A DNA stretch of 64,000 nt from Marinomonas aquimarina (GTDB lineage Bacteria; Pseudomonadota; Gammaproteobacteria; Pseudomonadales; Marinomonadaceae), in assembly GCF_900089755.1 (NCBI RefSeq), contig NZ_FLOC01000008.1:62001-126000 (forward strand). Reading direction: 5' to 3'. Below, one piece after another: positions 52,152 through 62,994 of the stretch. A program made the position numbers and the translations under genes. The notes under the pieces were generated by a model, which saw only the letters and a list, made by a program, of their open reading frames with translations, was not told where the DNA came from and did no database searches. Each line of letters begins with the position of its first letter. Position 1 is the stretch's first letter.

Positions 52152-53426
52152 CTAGCGCACGCTAGGTAGGTCTGACCACTGGGTAGTATAGGCCGGGGAC
52201 AGGAATTGACGCTTCATCGACCATTCGGGAGCTAGCCCTTGAGCGGCAAAAAACACTTGTCCGTGGCCACTTTGGTTAATGTTATCCATCACCGCCATCA
52301 GCGCCGCACCGTGATCGCCTACGGCATCGGTATGAAATAAATCCGCTTGGTAAGCATGTGACGAATAAAAGTCAGTCAGCATCACGCCCGCCTTGGCATA
52401 GCGAAAGCCTGGGCGAAACAGCTTATCGAATAATTGAAAGGCCGCCTTCAAAAACGCCCGCGTGTCGTCTGTCGGCTGAGTCAATTCGATGGTTAGTGCA
52501 TTGCGATACTGGGGTTCGCTCGCGTTAAACATTCCAGTGCGAATAAACACTTGCAGCACACGGGCTAAACAGCCCTCAGCACGCAGCTTTTCCGCTGCCC
52601 GCGTCACATACTTCGCAATCGCCTCTTTCAACTGAGCCCTTTCCGTAATTCGAGAGCCGAACGAACGACTGCAAAGGATCTGCTTTTTGGTCGCAGGCAG
52701 CGATTCCAAAGATAAGCAGGAAATACCATTCAACTCGCGTATGGTCCGCTCCAATACCACCGAATACTCACGCCGCACTAGCTTAGGGTCGGTATCGGCT
52801 AAGTCCAAAGCCGTATGAATGCCCTGCTCTTGCAAACGTTTACTCAGACGACGTCCTACGCCCCAGACTTCACTCACATCCAGCAAGGCCAATAAGCGTC
52901 GCTGTCGAGCAGGGTCCATCAGATTGACCACCGAACCTGTTGCGGGGTACGTCTTAGCGGCATGATTCGCCAACTTGGCCAAGGTTTTCGTCGGAGCAAT
53001 GCCGACGCCCACCGTAATGCCCGTGCATTGATCAACTTTGGCCTTAATACGTTGACCAAATGCCAATAAGTCTTCTACCGCCTCGACCCCAGTTAACTTC
53101 AAAAACGCTTCATCAATGGAGTAAATCTCAATTTCAGGCGCTTCGGCTTCTAATAGGCTCATGACCCGCTGCGACATATCCGCATACAAGGCATAATTCG
53201 AAGAAAAGCAGACAATCTGGTGTTGCTTGATCTGCTCTTGAACTTGATGCACAGGTACCCCCATTTTGATGCCCAGTGCCTTCACTTCCTTCGAACGTGC
53301 CACGATACAACCATCATTATTGGACAGCACCGCTACTGGCTTATACTTTAAGTCAGGCCGAAACAACTTCTCACAACTGGCGTAGAAGTTATTGCAATCC
53401 ACCAAGGCAAAGACTTTTTGGCTCAT
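52152..53426 (-). CDS. umuC: DNA polymerase V catalytic subunit UmuC
   Basis: A 424-residue Y-family translesion polymerase. [17 protein letters not shown] (first catalytic Asp), [13 protein letters not shown] (second catalytic Asp-Glu), and a UmuC-specific C-terminus. Size equals E. coli UmuC (422). Together with UmuD it copies damaged DNA during the SOS response. The start overlaps the umuD end by 4 bp. Confidence 0.95.
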   Translation of the reverse strand: MSQKVFALVDCNNFYASCEKLFRPDLKYKPVAVLSNNDGCIVARSKEVKALGIKMGVPVHQVQEQIKQHQIVCFSSNYALYADMSQRVMSLLEAEAPEIEIYSIDEAFLKLTGVEAVEDLLAFGQRIKAKVDQCTGITVGVGIAPTKTLAKLANHAAKTYPATGSVVNLMDPARQRRLLALLDVSEVWGVGRRLSKRLQEQGIHTALDLADTDPKLVRREYSVVLERTIRELNGISCLSLESLPATKKQILCSRSFGSRITERAQLKEAIAKYVTRAAEKLRAEGCLARVLQVFIRTGMFNASEPQYRNALTIELTQPTDDTRAFLKAAFQLFDKLFRPGFRYAKAGVMLTDFYSSHAYQADLFHTDAVGDHGAALMAVMDNINQSGHGQVFFAAQGLAPEWSMKRQFLSPAYTTQWSDLPSVR

Positions 53427-53866
53427 CGTTGTAACCTGCGCACAACGCCTGTAACCACGCCAAACACTTCAAATTCAGATTCTTCCGAGATCGGCATCAC
53501 CGGATAAGCTTTATTGTGTGGCCGCAACAGCACATTTGGCTTGAGCTGTAGCTCTTTGACCGTCAATTCACCATGCACAGACGCAATAATGATGTCTCCA
53601 TGCTTAGCGGTTAAGGAGCGATCTACCACCAATATATCCCCAGAATGAATGCCCGCCCCCACCATGGAGTCCCCTTGGGCACGCACAAAGAAGGTGGCAC
53701 TCGGATGCTGAATACACAACGCATTCAAATCCAGCGATCGCTCTACATAATCCTGCGCCGGCGATGGAAAGCCAGCTGACACAGACTCCACATACAAAGG
53801 AATCTGCATGGACTGGGAAGCCAGAAAGGACTCAGACTCTGCTGAGCCTAAATAGGTTACACGCAT
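53423..53866 (-). CDS. umuD: UmuD, self-cleaving Pol V accessory subunit
   Basis: A 147-residue LexA-type serine peptidase. Cleavage site SAGFPSPA (Ala31-Gly32), catalytic Ser67 in GDSMVG and Lys104 in LTVKEL. RecA filaments stimulate self-cleavage to the active form. A perfect LexA box lies 17 bp upstream. Co-transcribed with umuC. Confidence 0.95.
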   Translation of the reverse strand: MRVTYLGSAESESFLASQSMQIPLYVESVSAGFPSPAQDYVERSLDLNALCIQHPSATFFVRAQGDSMVGAGIHSGDILVVDRSLTAKHGDIIIASVHGELTVKELQLKPNVLLRPHNKAYPVMPISEESEFEVFGVVTGVVRRLQR

Positions 53867-53882
53867 GGCGATCTCTCAAATA

Positions 53883-53902
53883 TACTGTACATACATACAG
53901 TA
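53883..53902 (-). promoter_or_regulatory. LexA (SOS) box of umuDC
   Basis: TACTGTACAT then ACATACAGTA, the CTG-N10-CAG palindrome of LexA sites with all outer consensus bases. Placed 17 bp upstream of the umuD ATG. Predicts DNA-damage-inducible umuDC. Confidence 0.93.
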
Positions 53903-53949
53903 TATTTAATTTCACAGGAAAGCCAAATGCTTTTGCCCAAAAACAATAA

Positions 53950-53978
53950 AGCCCCACCGAGATAAACTTAGCGGGGCT
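53950..53978 (-). terminator. Terminator of the prenyltransferase gene
   Basis: AGCCCC and inner bases pairing with GGGGCT (about 53951-53977, imperfect middle), followed on the minus strand by TTTATTGTTTTT. It lies 28 bp after the stop codon at 54005. Confidence 0.7.
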
Positions 53979-54004
53979 CCATGGAGAAGTATTGCGTCGC
54001 GCTA

Positions 54005-54904
54005 CTAGCCGAGGATCAAAGTGGTCCCTAAGATAATCGGCGTCACTAAGGTCATCACCACATTGCGCCCTAAATACGGTAGCCAAGTGGCCGCCCCCTT
54101 GCGTAGTAACGGCTTTAACCCCAGTACCACCGTCATGCCCAACGCCAAAGGCACCAGTGCCAACAGCGATAGCCACGGCAGCAACTCAAACACACATCCG
54201 ATCACGACGGCAAAACTCGCCACCAAAAGCCCCAAGCTGTACAAGGCTAAGCTGGCCGCTTTGCCATAAATAATGGGCACATGCCGACGTCCGTTGGCAC
54301 GATCGGCATCAATATCGGGAAATTGATTCAATAGCAGCAAATTGTTTGCCAACATAAAGGGCACCAAAGACAACAACAGCGCTAAACCATTTAGATCCCC
54401 AGTCAGCGCAATATGCGTCCCAAGCACCATCACCGGACCAAATCCCAACCCTGGTGCCATCCAACACAATAACGGCGAGCGGTTGATCCAAGGGGTGTAC
54501 CCCACCACTAACAAGACGCCAATAGCGCCCAGCCATAACAGTGCTTCACCGCGCAGATAAATAAAGTAGCCGCCGATGGCCATGGTCAGCAGCAGGGTGA
54601 TCCAAGCCATCGCTAAAACGCTGTTCAAAGCACTAGGATTATCTACCAAACCACCACTGCCGCCACTAAATGGGGTACGCTCGGTTTTCAGATCGAGCCC
54701 TGAACGATAATCCATATATTCGTTAAAAGCGTTGACGCTGATATGCGCCAAGATCGCGGCCAATACCGCCAAGGCAACATGGAGCCACTGAATATCTGTC
54801 GCACTGACATAGGCACTGCTAATACCGAGAAACACACTGACCGGAGCCAAGATCAAAAAGGGAACACGCGCCGATTGCATCAGCGTGGGTAACTTTGCAC
54901 TCAT
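54005..54904 (-). CDS. UbiA-family prenyltransferase (MenA-like)
   Basis: A 299-residue membrane protein with about eight to nine helices. First Asp motif NEYMDYRSGLD and second FPDIDADRANGRRH are the UbiA Mg2+-prenyl-diphosphate sites; SGGSGGL follows the first. The pattern is closest to MenA-like 1,4-dihydroxy-2-naphthoate prenyltransferases, but a quinone role is not certain. Transcribed toward umuD. Confidence 0.85.
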   Translation of the reverse strand: MSAKLPTLMQSARVPFLILAPVSVFLGISSAYVSATDIQWLHVALAVLAAILAHISVNAFNEYMDYRSGLDLKTERTPFSGGSGGLVDNPSALNSVLAMAWITLLLTMAIGGYFIYLRGEALLWLGAIGVLLVVGYTPWINRSPLLCWMAPGLGFGPVMVLGTHIALTGDLNGLALLLSLVPFMLANNLLLLNQFPDIDADRANGRRHVPIIYGKAASLALYSLGLLVASFAVVIGCVFELLPWLSLLALVPLALGMTVVLGLKPLLRKGAATWLPYLGRNVVMTLVTPIILGTTLILG

Positions 54905-55120
54905 TCAAGAACCTCTTAACGGGTTTGCTGCAACATTACATTAGAAAAGACAAAAGCAAGATATCAGCCAGCCCCTATTCGTCCTATGGCCGCAAGGCAC
55001 AACATAGAGCTAGATCAGTGTTTTTACGGATAACTCGGACAGAACACGATAAGTAGGTGTAATACTGAAATTGGATTAAGCTTAAACATCAGTGTTCTCT
55101 TACATATACCTGAGGCCGTT

Positions 55121-56476
55121 ATGAAGATTATTTTTCTTGGTGGTACAGAAACCGTTACAGGCTCTAAGTTCCTAGTAGAAACCAACACCACGCGCATTCT
55201 GGTCGATTGCGGTTTATTCCAAGGTTACAAGTGGTTAAGGGAGCGCAACCGCCAAACCTTACCCCTTGATATTGATAATCTCGATGCCGTAGTGCTGACC
55301 CATGCCCACTTAGATCACTCCGGTTATGTGCCTGTGCTGTATAAAAAAGGCTACCGTGGCCCCGTCTTCACCCATCATGCGACCCGCGACCTGTGTAAGA
55401 TCTTGCTCGCCGACAGCGGCCATTTACAAGAAGAAGACGCACGTTTCTACGGCAAACATAAACTCAGTAAACACGAAAACCCCGAACCACTGTATGATCG
55501 CGCGACGGCCGAAGCCTCGATGCAACTCTTCCAAGGTATCGAGTTTGAAGAGCAGGTACAGGTCGGCGACATCTGCTTCCACCTACAGCCTGTCGGGCAT
55601 ATTCTCGGCGCTGGCAGCGTGATTATAGAAGCCGAAGGCAAGCGCATTGGCTTCTCCGGTGATGTTGGCCGACCCGATGACATTCTTAACTACCCACCTA
55701 AGCCACTGCCAGAATTAGACTTACTGATGTTGGAGTCGACCTATGGTGATCGACGCCATTCACAGGACGACCCGTACGAGCAACTCGCGGACATGGTCAA
55801 CAAAACTGCGAAACGCGGTGGTGCCTTATTGATCCCATCGTTTGCGGTAGGCCGAGCACAAGTACTGCAGCATATGCTGCTCAGCATGATGGGGGAAGGT
55901 CGCATTCCGCCGATCCCTATCTACCTCGATAGCCCGATGGCGATTGATGTCTCCGAGCTCTACTGTGAGCATACTGCGCTACATAAGCTCTCTACCGTGC
56001 AAGCCAAACACATGTGTCAATCCATCCACTACACCCGCGAAGTGGACGAGTCGAAAGCCTTGGCCGAATTGACCTACCCACACATTGTTATTGCGGGCAG
56101 CGGTATGGCGACGGGAGGGCGTATTTTGCACCACTTTAAGCGCCTACTCAGTAACCCTAAAACCTCGGTATTATTTGCTGGCTACCAATCAGGCGGTACA
56201 CGGGGCGCGAAAATGGTTGGCGGTGCCAGCAGCGTCAAACTGCATGGGGAATGGATCCCGATTCGAGCCACCATCGAAAGCATGGATGCCCTCTCCGGCC
56301 ATGCCGATTACGTAGACATTGAAAAGTGGCTGAAAGCATCTCAATTACGTGCCGGTACACAGATCTACTTGATCCACGGGGAGCCGGAAGCACTCGAAGG
56401 TATGCGCGACCACCTTGAGCAAACCACCAACTTTAGAATCGACATCGCCGGCTACATGCGGATTATGCACGTCTAG
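55121..56476 (+). CDS. MBL-fold/beta-CASP RNA-processing nuclease-like protein
   Basis: A 451-residue metallo-beta-lactamase fold protein. LTHAHLDHSG (61-66 HAHLDH, metal ligands), GHILGAGSV, GFSGDVGRPDD, then the beta-CASP domain (IPSFAVGRAQVLQHML, VIAGSGMATGGRI) and the final SGHADY. This is the layout of CPSF-like/YsH-type exonucleases or ribonucleases. Substrate unknown; RNA is likeliest. ATG 55121 with a weak TGAGGCC leader. Convergent with the SulP gene. Confidence 0.88.
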   Translation: MKIIFLGGTETVTGSKFLVETNTTRILVDCGLFQGYKWLRERNRQTLPLDIDNLDAVVLTHAHLDHSGYVPVLYKKGYRGPVFTHHATRDLCKILLADSGHLQEEDARFYGKHKLSKHENPEPLYDRATAEASMQLFQGIEFEEQVQVGDICFHLQPVGHILGAGSVIIEAEGKRIGFSGDVGRPDDILNYPPKPLPELDLLMLESTYGDRRHSQDDPYEQLADMVNKTAKRGGALLIPSFAVGRAQVLQHMLLSMMGEGRIPPIPIYLDSPMAIDVSELYCEHTALHKLSTVQAKHMCQSIHYTREVDESKALAELTYPHIVIAGSGMATGGRILHHFKRLLSNPKTSVLFAGYQSGGTRGAKMVGGASSVKLHGEWIPIRATIESMDALSGHADYVDIEKWLKASQLRAGTQIYLIHGEPEALEGMRDHLEQTTNFRIDIAGYMRIMHV

Positions 56477-56483
56477 CAAAACC

Positions 56484-56519
56484 ACACACCATCGCTCTTA
56501 ACTCACCGGTGGTGTGTGA
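56484..56519. terminator. Hairpin between the beta-CASP gene and the SulP gene
   Basis: CACACACCA pairing with TGGTGTGTG around a long loop, lying between the convergent ends at 56476 and 56498; part lies inside the SulP stop region. A plausible shared terminator. Confidence 0.5.
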
Positions 56520-58195
56520 CTAAGGTCGGAAAAGGCTTCGACCACATCAGATACCGAACTAAAATAAGCGTCTTCGCCTACGGCCTTGGTAATCCCAGAG
56601 CGGTCCATACCATAGCGAACTCGATCCGACACTTCGGCAAACACTAAGCGCACCCCCAGTTTGCGCAACTCATAGGACAAGGTCACTAAGGTACGCGCCG
56701 CCGTATAATCCACATCATCCACAGCAGACGCATCAATACAGAACCACTCTAATTCGGGGCGCGCACTGTTCGCCAGATACAGGACCTCGCGACTCATCAG
56801 TTCAGCGTTGGCGTAATACATACCATGGGTAAAACGATACACCTGCAAGCCTGGCATTAGCTGGGCGTTGTTGTTCAGTGGTACCGCGCGCCAGCGACCA
56901 TGACCATTGGGAATCACCACACTGTTGACCGGACGATAACCGTGACGCGTATGCACCAGTAGCGATAACACAATCGCCACTAAAATCCCCAGCTCAACCC
57001 CTAGCACCACCACACTGATCATGGTGGACAAAGCCACCCAAAATTCCCAAGGACGCTCATACAACACCTTGCGTAAGCCCTTAAGATCAATCAGCTCAAA
57101 GCCGATCAAAAACACTATCGTGGCGAGGGTCGCATGGGGTAAGTACGCTAATGGCTCGGTCAGTAGCACCAATACCAACAAGACAATGACCACGGTGACC
57201 AAATGCGCCAACTGACTGCGCCCTCCGGCACCGTCCACCATCTGAGTTTTGGTTGGACTACCATTGACCACAAATGCACCAGAGACCGCTGCACCAAGAT
57301 TCGCAAGCCCCAGACCGATTAAATCTTGATTATCATTGGCCGTCTGTCGGTGGCGGGCGGCGTACGCCCGAGAGGTGGCCGAACTTTGTGCCAAGATCAC
57401 CATTACCATGGCAAAAGCGGTGGGTAATAAATAGGTAAACTGTTCCCATGACAGGCGAAAAAGTGGCCACTGCAAACTTGGTAAACCGCTTGGCACCGCA
57501 CCGACTAAGGCAATATCAAAGGTTTCCAGATTGAACATCCAACTGGCGACAATGGAGGCGATGACGGCCAGCAAGGCACCAGGTATACGTTTCGAGAGCA
57601 AACGGATCCCCACCACGGCAATGAGGGTACATAACGACACTATTAGGGTATGAACATTTAAAGTTTCCAGCGTGGGCCAGTGCAGGATCAAATGCGCAAT
57701 GGAGCTTAAACCATCACTATGGATGCCCAGCATACCGGGCATCTGACTGACCGCAACCTGAATGCCGACACCACTTAAGAAACCGATCAATACCGTACGC
57801 GAGAGGAAGTTCGCCAGCATCCCCAGATTAAGGATGCGTGCTAACAGCAACATACCGCCGACGATCATCGCCAGCACTGAGGCCATGGCCAAATACTCGT
57901 CGGAACCTGAGATGGCAATGGCCCCAAGCGACGTCGCTAACATGGCCGCCGTGGCCGAGTCAGCCCCGACAACTAGCTGACGCGAAGCGCCAAACATGGC
58001 AAATAAAAACATGGGCAGCAGCATGGTATACAAGCCCGCCACCACTGGCACACCAGCAATCTGGGTATAGCCCATGACTTCTGGAATAGCCAAGGCCGCC
58101 AGCGTCAGACCCGCCAGCACTTCCTGCGATAAACGGGTCCGATCAATAGGCCATACACTTTGGAATAATCGAAAACGTTGACGTCCGATTGTCAT
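56498..58195 (-). CDS. SulP-family anion transporter with STAS domain
   Basis: A 565-residue protein. The membrane domain (about 20-430) has the SulP pattern GYTQIAGVPVVAGLYTMLLP, AMFGASRQLVVGADSATAAML and LANLGAAVSGAFVVNGSPTKT. The C-terminal STAS domain (about 450-560) has WFCIDASAVDDVDYTAARTL. SulP transporters carry sulfate, bicarbonate, or dicarboxylates; the substrate is not set here. Monocistronic, starts ATG 58195. Confidence 0.9.
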   Translation of the reverse strand: MTIGRQRFRLFQSVWPIDRTRLSQEVLAGLTLAALAIPEVMGYTQIAGVPVVAGLYTMLLPMFLFAMFGASRQLVVGADSATAAMLATSLGAIAISGSDEYLAMASVLAMIVGGMLLLARILNLGMLANFLSRTVLIGFLSGVGIQVAVSQMPGMLGIHSDGLSSIAHLILHWPTLETLNVHTLIVSLCTLIAVVGIRLLSKRIPGALLAVIASIVASWMFNLETFDIALVGAVPSGLPSLQWPLFRLSWEQFTYLLPTAFAMVMVILAQSSATSRAYAARHRQTANDNQDLIGLGLANLGAAVSGAFVVNGSPTKTQMVDGAGGRSQLAHLVTVVIVLLVLVLLTEPLAYLPHATLATIVFLIGFELIDLKGLRKVLYERPWEFWVALSTMISVVVLGVELGILVAIVLSLLVHTRHGYRPVNSVVIPNGHGRWRAVPLNNNAQLMPGLQVYRFTHGMYYANAELMSREVLYLANSARPELEWFCIDASAVDDVDYTAARTLVTLSYELRKLGVRLVFAEVSDRVRYGMDRSGITKAVGEDAYFSSVSDVVEAFSDLSHTPPVS

Positions 58196-58265
58196 AACAA
58201 GGCTCTCTTAAATAGTAGCGCGCTCTTTATAGGCCCAGTGAAGGCTCGCGCTACGGTTTTTGACA

Positions 58266-59156
58266 TCACTGCTGTAACCGACTTTGGCGCTCCAACCAGT
58301 TAAAGAATAACAGGGCTTCGGGGGATAAATCCGTGCCAGACTTACGTACTAAATAGAATGACTCGCTGGCCGGAATACGCTGATCAAACAGTTCCACTAG
58401 ACGACCGTCGGCCAGCATATCTTCGACCATGGAGGAGCGGGCCAACGCCACCCCTACCCCGACTTCAGCGAGGCGCAGGGACGCGAGTAATGTATCCAGC
58501 TGCATGCCACGAGACGGATCCACCTGCTCTTCATTGATCATCGATAGCCAATAGCCCCAACCTTCTTCATAGCCTAGTACATGCAGTAAAGTGGTCTTGC
58601 CAAGATCGCTTGGCGATTGAATCTGACTACGCTCGACGAGGTCCGGTGAACACACAGGAAATAAAGTATCCCAGCTTAAGCGCTGCGACACATAGCCAGG
58701 CCACTGACCATTGCCCCAACGGATCTCAAAGTCATCGTCGGCGTCGGTGTCTTTGACCCATAGAGAGCTGATGTAGCGAATATCGATGTTTGGGTGCTGC
58801 TGATTAAACTCGGCCAAACGCGGTGCCAGCCAATGCACGAAGAAGGATAAACTGCCGCGAATTTTCACCGGCGTGCGTTGCTCGGAATTGAACAGCTCAT
58901 TGGTGGCCGCCGCTAAGCGGGAAATGGAGTCCTGCACCACAGGCAAATAAGACATGCCTTCATCGGTCAAGGTTAAGCCGCGCGGCAAACGCTTAAATAA
59001 GGCTACGCCTAGGTGACGCTCAAGCAAGCGGATTTGCTGGCTCACCGCACCTTGTGTCAAATGCAGCTCCTGCGCGGCTTTGGTAAAGTTCAAGCTGCGC
59101 GCAGAGACTTCAAAGGTGCGTAACCAGTTTAATGGGGGAAGTGTTTTCTCATTCAT
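58266..59156 (-). CDS. LysR-family regulator (GcvA-like)
   Basis: A 296-residue regulator. Helix-turn-helix RTFEVSARSLNFTKAAQELHLTQGAVSQQIRLLERHLG (about 13-50); effector domain with IRGSLSFFVHWLAPRLAEF and DDDFEIRWGNGQWPG, the GcvA/AmpR pattern. ATG 59156 preferred to an upstream TTG. It follows the amino-acid ABC transporter genes in the same direction, 40 bp away, so it may be part of the operon and regulate it. Confidence 0.88.
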   Translation of the reverse strand: MNEKTLPPLNWLRTFEVSARSLNFTKAAQELHLTQGAVSQQIRLLERHLGVALFKRLPRGLTLTDEGMSYLPVVQDSISRLAAATNELFNSEQRTPVKIRGSLSFFVHWLAPRLAEFNQQHPNIDIRYISSLWVKDTDADDDFEIRWGNGQWPGYVSQRLSWDTLFPVCSPDLVERSQIQSPSDLGKTTLLHVLGYEEGWGYWLSMINEEQVDPSRGMQLDTLLASLRLAEVGVGVALARSSMVEDMLADGRLVELFDQRIPASESFYLVRKSGTDLSPEALLFFNWLERQSRLQQ

Positions 59157-59196
59157 CAAAGCACCCAAGCGCCGACCGTTTCGATTAGAAAGGCGC

Positions 59197-59946
59197 TTAG
59201 AGTACCTGACCTAGAAAACGTTGCAAGCGTGGGTGTTCAGAATTAAAGAAACGCTCAGGGGATTCCTCAAGCACCAACTCACCGTCTTCCATAAACACCA
59301 CACGATCGGCCACTTCACGGGCAAAACCCATTTCATGGGTGACCACGACCATAGTCATGCCTTCTTTGGCAAGGCTCTTCATTACGTCCAAGACTTCACC
59401 CACCATCTCTGGGTCCAAAGCACTGGTCGGCTCATCAAACAGTAACGCCTTAGGCTTCATGGCTAAAGAACGGGCAATTGCTACACGCTGTTGCTGACCG
59501 CCGGATAAACGTGACGGAAAGCTTTCCATACGCTCATGAAGCCCGACGCGGTAAAGCAAGTCTTTGGCTTCCTGCTCCACTTCCGCTTTATCGCGTTTTA
59601 GCACTTTTAAAGGCGCCAACATCACATTGCCAAGTGCTGTTTTATGGGGAAACAGATTAAACGACTGAAACACCATGCCCACTTCTTCACGCAGCTTATT
59701 AATGTCGGTGCTTTTATCTACTAAATCGATGTCATCAATCTTAATGTGACCCGAAGATATAGTTTCCAGCTGATTTAAGGTACGTAGGAAGGTAGATTTA
59801 CCCGAACCACTTGGGCCGATAATCACCACCACTTCGCCACGGTGGATATCCAGCGAAACGTCTTTTAGCGCATGACAGCCATTTTCAAAGACTTTGTTTA
59901 CATCACGAGCTTCGATCAATACTTGGTTTTGCATTGTATCAGTCAC
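59197..59946 (-). CDS. Polar amino-acid ABC transporter ATP-binding protein (GlnQ-like)
   Basis: A 249-residue ABC ATPase: Walker [10 protein letters not shown], signature [17 protein letters not shown], Walker [16 protein letters not shown], then [19 protein letters not shown], the GlnQ/HisP pattern. Overlaps the permease end by 8 bp. Energises import of a polar amino acid. Confidence 0.94.
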   Translation of the reverse strand: MTDTMQNQVLIEARDVNKVFENGCHALKDVSLDIHRGEVVVIIGPSGSGKSTFLRTLNQLETISSGHIKIDDIDLVDKSTDINKLREEVGMVFQSFNLFPHKTALGNVMLAPLKVLKRDKAEVEQEAKDLLYRVGLHERMESFPSRLSGGQQQRVAIARSLAMKPKALLFDEPTSALDPEMVGEVLDVMKSLAKEGMTMVVVTHEMGFAREVADRVVFMEDGELVLEESPERFFNSEHPRLQRFLGQVL

Positions 59947-60886
59947 TGGCCGCTAACCTCTTTTCTAAACGTTGAATCGCCCAAGACAAACTACCGGTTA
60001 CAAGCAGGTATAACGCCGCTACAGCAAACCAGACTTCAAAGGGTGCAAAGCTGCCGCTAACCACCTCACGGCCGGCTTTGGTTAAGTCGGTAATGGAAAT
60101 CACCGAGACTAAAGAGGAGTCTTTGATGAGGTTAATGAACTGTCCTGCTAATGACGGCAAAGTGCGCTTGATCGCCTGAGGCATCACCACATAGGTCATC
60201 GCCTGGGCATAGTTCATGCCCAAAGAACGCGCCGCTTCCATCTGCCCTGGTGGCACGGATTGAATACCACCACGCACAATTTCCGCTACATAAGCGCCCG
60301 TAAAAATCGACAATGCAGCCACGCCAGCGGTAAAACGATCGAGATCAAATACGGTGCCGATAAAGAAGTAGACGATAAAAATCTGCACCAGCAAAGGCGT
60401 GCCACGAATGACTTCGACATAGGTCACCGCAAGGTTGCGCCACACCTGACCGTGCGCCACGCGCATCAAACCAAAAATGACACCCAGTAAAATCGAGAAA
60501 ATCAGTGCTAAGAAAGAGATCTCAATCGTCACCCATAAACCTTCGGCAATTGGCCCAAAGCGCCAGCCTTCTATTCGAGCAATGGTGTCGCCTTGGAAGA
60601 TCAAATCACCATCGCGTGCTACCAGAGAATCGTAATCAGGAACGATCTGCGGCGCACCACCGTAATCAGGTGTAATGCTCAACTGGCCGGAAGCATTAAC
60701 GACTGCTGTGCCATCCGTTTGCGCAATGATGTCTTGCGGCTCAGTATTGATCACATAAGGCCAAAGACGTTCCCAGTGCCAGGTGTAATTGATCTTTTGA
60801 CCAGAGAAATATACTCCAGCGATCAAAGTCGCCATGATGACGAAATATAGGCCGTGTCCAAGCCAGCGACGAGATTGTGTTTGCAT
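59939..60886 (-). CDS. Polar amino-acid ABC transporter permease
   Basis: A 315-residue permease. The first helix (about 9-28) is followed by a long periplasmic segment (about 29-118) before the typical HisM/GlnP core of four to five helices with [18 protein letters not shown] and the EAA loop [22 protein letters not shown]. Longer than the common 220-residue members because of that insert, but this longer form is known. Only one permease gene is present, so it should act as a homodimer. Confidence 0.92.
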   Translation of the reverse strand: MQTQSRRWLGHGLYFVIMATLIAGVYFSGQKINYTWHWERLWPYVINTEPQDIIAQTDGTAVVNASGQLSITPDYGGAPQIVPDYDSLVARDGDLIFQGDTIARIEGWRFGPIAEGLWVTIEISFLALIFSILLGVIFGLMRVAHGQVWRNLAVTYVEVIRGTPLLVQIFIVYFFIGTVFDLDRFTAGVAALSIFTGAYVAEIVRGGIQSVPPGQMEAARSLGMNYAQAMTYVVMPQAIKRTLPSLAGQFINLIKDSSLVSVISITDLTKAGREVVSGSFAPFEVWFAVAALYLLVTGSLSWAIQRLEKRLAASD

Positions 60887-60905
60887 GATGTCTCTTAAAT
60901 AGAAA

Positions 60906-60929
60906 AAGAGCCTAACAAAGTAGGCTCTT
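60906..60929 (-). terminator. Intercistronic hairpin after the binding-protein gene
   Basis: AGAGCCTA pairing with TAGGCTCT around ACAAAG, then TTTTTCT on the minus strand. It separates the binding-protein gene from the permease gene, predicting more binding protein than permease, as in the TRAP operon. Confidence 0.75.
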
Positions 60930-60956
60930 GGTAAGACTTACTGAACTATTCAGCGC

Positions 60957-61766
60957 TTACTGGATGCTGTCGACCCAAGCATCCGAGTTAAACCATTTGT
61001 CGTAGATGCGATCGTAAGTACCGTCTTTCTTGATCTGCACTAGATAGTTATTCAAGAAGTTTAGGAAATTCACATCGTCTTGGCGAATCGCCCAACCTAG
61101 CGGCTCGTAAGTAAAGGCTTCGTCCAAGTGCACCACACCGCCTTTGTTCTGAGCTGCGTACATGGCATTGTATGGCAGATCATAAACAAACGCGTCCGCT
61201 TTACCATTTTTCACTTGAAGAACAGAGTCCGCAGATGTTTCAAATAGGTTTAGCTGAGCATTTGGGAAATACTTTTTCGCAGCAATCGCACCGGTTGTGC
61301 CAATCTGTGAGACAAGATTGTATTTCGGATCGTTTAGATCACGGTAGTCTGTAATCTCAGCTGCTACTTCAGGCGTCACCAATACTGTCTGACCCATTTC
61401 TAAGTAAGTATCAGCAAAAAGTACTTTTAGATTACGCTCTGGAGTAATGCCCATACCACCGTTGATGATGTCACATTTGCCAGTTTGCAGCGCAGGAATG
61501 ATACCGTCCCAAGCCGTGTTCACTGGCACAAATTTCACACCCATCGCGCGCGCCATATGTTTTGATACATCGATATCAAAACCGATAAAACGACCGTCTT
61601 TGGTTTTCATTTCAAAAGGAATGTAGCCCGCTTCAAAACACACCTTTAATTCACCCGTCGATAAAATGTTATCGATGGCAGAATCTGCAGCATTGGCCAC
61701 TGTGCTGCCTAACACTGAACCAGCCAGAGCTAGGCCTGCTAAAGCTTTTTTGAAACCTAGTTTCAT
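60957..61766 (-). CDS. Polar amino-acid ABC transporter substrate-binding protein
   Basis: A 269-residue periplasmic protein. Signal MKLGFKKALAGLALAGSVLGSTVANA; GELKVCFEAGYIPFEMKTKDGRFIGFDIDVSKHMARAMG is the SBP_bac_3 start; Arg/Asp ligand positions (DIINGGMGITPERN) follow. Binds a polar amino acid (His/Gln/Arg/opine group). ATG 61766 has GAGGAATG; the longer frame begins four codons earlier. First gene of the operon with permease and ATPase. LysR may be the last gene. Confidence 0.92.
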   Translation of the reverse strand: MKLGFKKALAGLALAGSVLGSTVANAADSAIDNILSTGELKVCFEAGYIPFEMKTKDGRFIGFDIDVSKHMARAMGVKFVPVNTAWDGIIPALQTGKCDIINGGMGITPERNLKVLFADTYLEMGQTVLVTPEVAAEITDYRDLNDPKYNLVSQIGTTGAIAAKKYFPNAQLNLFETSADSVLQVKNGKADAFVYDLPYNAMYAAQNKGGVVHLDEAFTYEPLGWAIRQDDVNFLNFLNNYLVQIKKDGTYDRIYDKWFNSDAWVDSIQ

Positions 61767-62066
61767 GTCATTCCTCATTCATTTGTTTTGTTATGTGCTC
61801 ACTTGTTCAAAGCCTTTAATAATTTGAGCGCCAGGCGGTGAGCTAAAAGGGTGACACAATATACCCAAAAGCAGAAAGGAGTAGTATCGACAGGATCGAG
61901 CCCTAAGACCAAAGTTTTTTAATAGGTTAGGCTATATTTTGCTATTTATTCGTCATTATAGACATAAAAACTCAAATTAGACCTATCAAAAATAATGAAT
62001 TCGATTTTATTTCGGGAGCAGCCTCGCTAGAATGTGCCGATTTTCAACCTAGCGGAAAACAGCATT

Positions 62067-62966
62067 ATGACGACAGTCACCATACTTGACGGCGGCATGG
62101 GCCGTGAACTAGAACGCCGTGGCGCACCATTTAAGCAACCAGAATGGTCTGCTCTAGCCATGATGGAAGCACCAGAGATCGTAAAAGAGGTGCACAAAGC
62201 CTTTATCGCTGCGGGCTCTCGAGTGATTACCACCAACAGCTATGCCCTAGTACCGTTTCATATTGGTGAAGAAGTGTTCCAGCAACGCGCTACTGAGCTT
62301 GCCATCGACTCAGCCAACATTGCTCGCCAAGCAGTAGAAGAAAGCGGTGAAAAGGTAACAATCGCAGGTTCCCTTGCGCCACTGTTTGGTTCTTACCGTG
62401 CCGATCTTTACCAAGCGGAACGCGCCGAAGAAATCGCCCGCCCATTGATCACCGCCCTAGCCCCTAGTGTGGACCTTTGGTTAAACGAAACCCAAAGCTT
62501 ACTGGCGGAAACCTTGCTGATGAAAAAGCTGGTCGACGAACTCGACAGAGAGAAAAAACCTTACTGGGTGTCGTTCACGCTAGAAGACGCAGAGCCAACC
62601 ACAGAGCCCTGCCTGCGCTCAGGTGAAACCGTCGTAGAAGCCGTCAAAGCCATGGCCGCAGCGGGCGTGGATGGCATTTTGTTTAACTGCTGTCAGCCAG
62701 AGATCATCGCCGATGCGATTGCTCTGACCAAACAAGTTTTAGCTGAGATCAATAAGGAGCTTCAGATCGGAGCCTACGCCAACGCCTTCCCTCCGCAGCC
62801 TAAAAATGCGACTGCTAACGATGGCCTCGACGAGCTGCGTGCCGACCTAACGCCAGAGTCTTACCTAGTCTGGGCGGAAAAATGGTGCGAGCTGGGCGCA
62901 ACACTGATCGGTGGTTGCTGCGGTATTGGCCCTGACCATATTGCTGCTTTGGCAAAGCGCCTTTAA
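62067..62966 (+). CDS. Homocysteine S-methyltransferase family protein (MmuM-like)
   Basis: A 299-residue TIM-barrel enzyme. TILDGGMGRELERRG at the N-terminus, FNCCQPEII with the first zinc Cys near 210, and GGCCGIGPDHI near 280 with the two other zinc Cys. Transfers a methyl group from S-methylmethionine or a similar donor to homocysteine. ATG 62067 is chosen; a GTG 11 codons upstream has no support. A terminator follows. Confidence 0.88.
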   Translation: MTTVTILDGGMGRELERRGAPFKQPEWSALAMMEAPEIVKEVHKAFIAAGSRVITTNSYALVPFHIGEEVFQQRATELAIDSANIARQAVEESGEKVTIAGSLAPLFGSYRADLYQAERAEEIARPLITALAPSVDLWLNETQSLLAETLLMKKLVDELDREKKPYWVSFTLEDAEPTTEPCLRSGETVVEAVKAMAAAGVDGILFNCCQPEIIADAIALTKQVLAEINKELQIGAYANAFPPQPKNATANDGLDELRADLTPESYLVWAEKWCELGATLIGGCCGIGPDHIAALAKRL

Positions 62967-62994
62967 TCCGGCTGTAGCACCCCCTAGAAACAAC